Source: Solirubrobacteraceae bacterium (GTDB taxonomy: Bacteria; Actinomycetota; Thermoleophilia; Solirubrobacterales; Solirubrobacteraceae). Taken from it: a stretch of 7,075 nucleotides of DNA. The notes beneath the pieces were generated by a model that was not told the DNA's origin, did not search any database, and was given only the letters and a program-made list of their open reading frames with translations. The stretch lies in assembly GCA_025935735.1 (NCBI GenBank), contig JAICUS010000317.1, positions 1-7,075 of the forward strand, written 5' to 3'. Shown piece by piece: positions 6,806 through 7,075 of this stretch; the first letter of the stretch is position 1; every line of letters starts with the position of its first letter. A program made the translations under genes and the position numbers.

Positions 6806-6823
6806 CGAACGACGAATCGTTCG
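6806..6823. promoter_or_regulatory. Perfect 18-bp palindrome CGAACGA-CGAA-TCGTTCG
   Basis: Two perfect 7-base inverted arms are separated by CGAA, 69 bases after the VOC stop. As RNA it would form a short tetraloop hairpin; as DNA it has the size and symmetry of a dimeric-repressor operator (TetR-like, for instance). GTGGTCGATTTCG follows without a real T-run, so terminator function is doubtful. Function unassigned. Confidence 0.4.
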
Positions 6824-7075
6824 TGGTCGATTTCGTCGGCGCGACCCGCTCGGTCGCCCATGTTCGACCAGAACCGGCTCTGCTCAAGGTTTGAGGAGTA
6901 AACTTAGTCCCCAGAAATACGTATGAAGTTCCCTCACCACCGCCGACGGCACAACCGAAACGAAGCTCCTTATCTGTGCTCGTCTTCAGCGTCAACCGGG
7001 TCCGGTAGCGGCGGTGCGTGTGCGTGGTAGGCGGTGCGGGTCGGGTGCGCGCGGACGCCCAGCCTTATCTCGGTC

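Larger units (their letters stand above)
6737..7075. other. Gene-free right-hand region with lower GC
   Basis: No reading frame here looks like a real gene on either strand. Minus-strand frames that start here and run back into the VOC gene are Arg/Pro/Ser-rich shadows. GC falls to 50% over 6881-6960 (40 of 80 bases counted), against well over 70% in the genes, which suits an intergenic or promoter region for a gene beyond the right edge, or a remnant of foreign DNA. I found no tRNA cloverleaf, rRNA or CRISPR repeat. Small structures are the palindrome at 6806-6823, a CTCAA-GGT-TTGAG hairpin at 6883-6895, and two copies each of CCTTATCT (6968-6975, 7063-7070) and GCGGTGCG (7011-7018, 7031-7038). 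Confidence 0.6.

Noticed and set aside
6795..6830. A tRNA T-loop-like GATTCGAA/TTCGAATC stretch
   Set aside because: The five bases on either side of TTCGAAT cannot pair as a T-stem, and no anticodon arm or acceptor stem is found around it.
6417..6995. Minus-strand frame of 192 codons starting in the gene-free region
   Set aside because: Most of it is antisense to the VOC gene with runs of Arg, Pro and Ser; the first ~60 residues show no domain and no ribosome site was convincing.
6923..7030. A 35-residue plus-strand frame starting MKFPHHRRRH
   Set aside because: The nearest purine-rich stretch (GAGGAG, 6893-6898) is too far from the ATG, and the sequence resembles no protein I know.

Overview
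The window is very GC-rich (about 70-75% in the genes), with dense genes, GTG/ATG starts, a Tat-exported DyP peroxidase, a DtxR-like iron box and little ribosome-binding sequence before some starts. This suggests a high-GC Actinomycetota. A deep-branching group such as Thermoleophilia (Solirubrobacterales) is my guess, because YYY/DUF2298 membrane proteins occur there; this is inference, not shown by the sequence.

Layout. (1) Bases 1-870, minus strand: the N-terminal ~290 residues of an enolase-superfamily-like protein that runs off the left edge. (2) Only 18 bp away and divergent, 889-3108 plus: a 739-residue polytopic DUF2298 ('YYY' domain) membrane protein. (3) 3111-3144: a 34-bp, almost perfect palindrome of four TTAGG/CCTAA pentamers, read as an iron-dependent DtxR/IdeR-type operator overlapping the promoter of the next operon. 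(4) 3148-5085 plus: one uninterrupted 645-residue polypeptide joining the iron permease EfeU (FTR1) to the iron-binding partner EfeO (cupredoxin plus M75/imelysin-like domain). The join is a hydrophobic segment ending in a perfect lipobox Cys. (5) 5085-6281: efeB, a Tat-exported DyP-type haem peroxidase, overlapping efeUO by one base (TGATG). (6) 6305-6736: a PhnB-like VOC protein 23 bp downstream, with its own ribosome binding site. (7) 6737-7075: no convincing gene; GC drops to about 50% in the middle, with a perfect 7-bp-stem palindrome.

How they work together. efeUO and efeB form a complete EfeUOB-type iron uptake system. By family knowledge, EfeB acts on haem or ferrous iron outside the membrane, EfeO binds the metal, and EfeU moves it across the membrane. 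The upstream operator fits repression when iron is plentiful. The VOC gene may be co-transcribed but has no evident iron role. The enolase-like and YYY genes look unrelated to iron uptake.

The most unusual item is the EfeU-EfeO fusion with an internal lipobox. It could be processed by the lipoprotein pathway (Lgt/LspA) into a permease plus a membrane-anchored EfeO, or remain a single chain.
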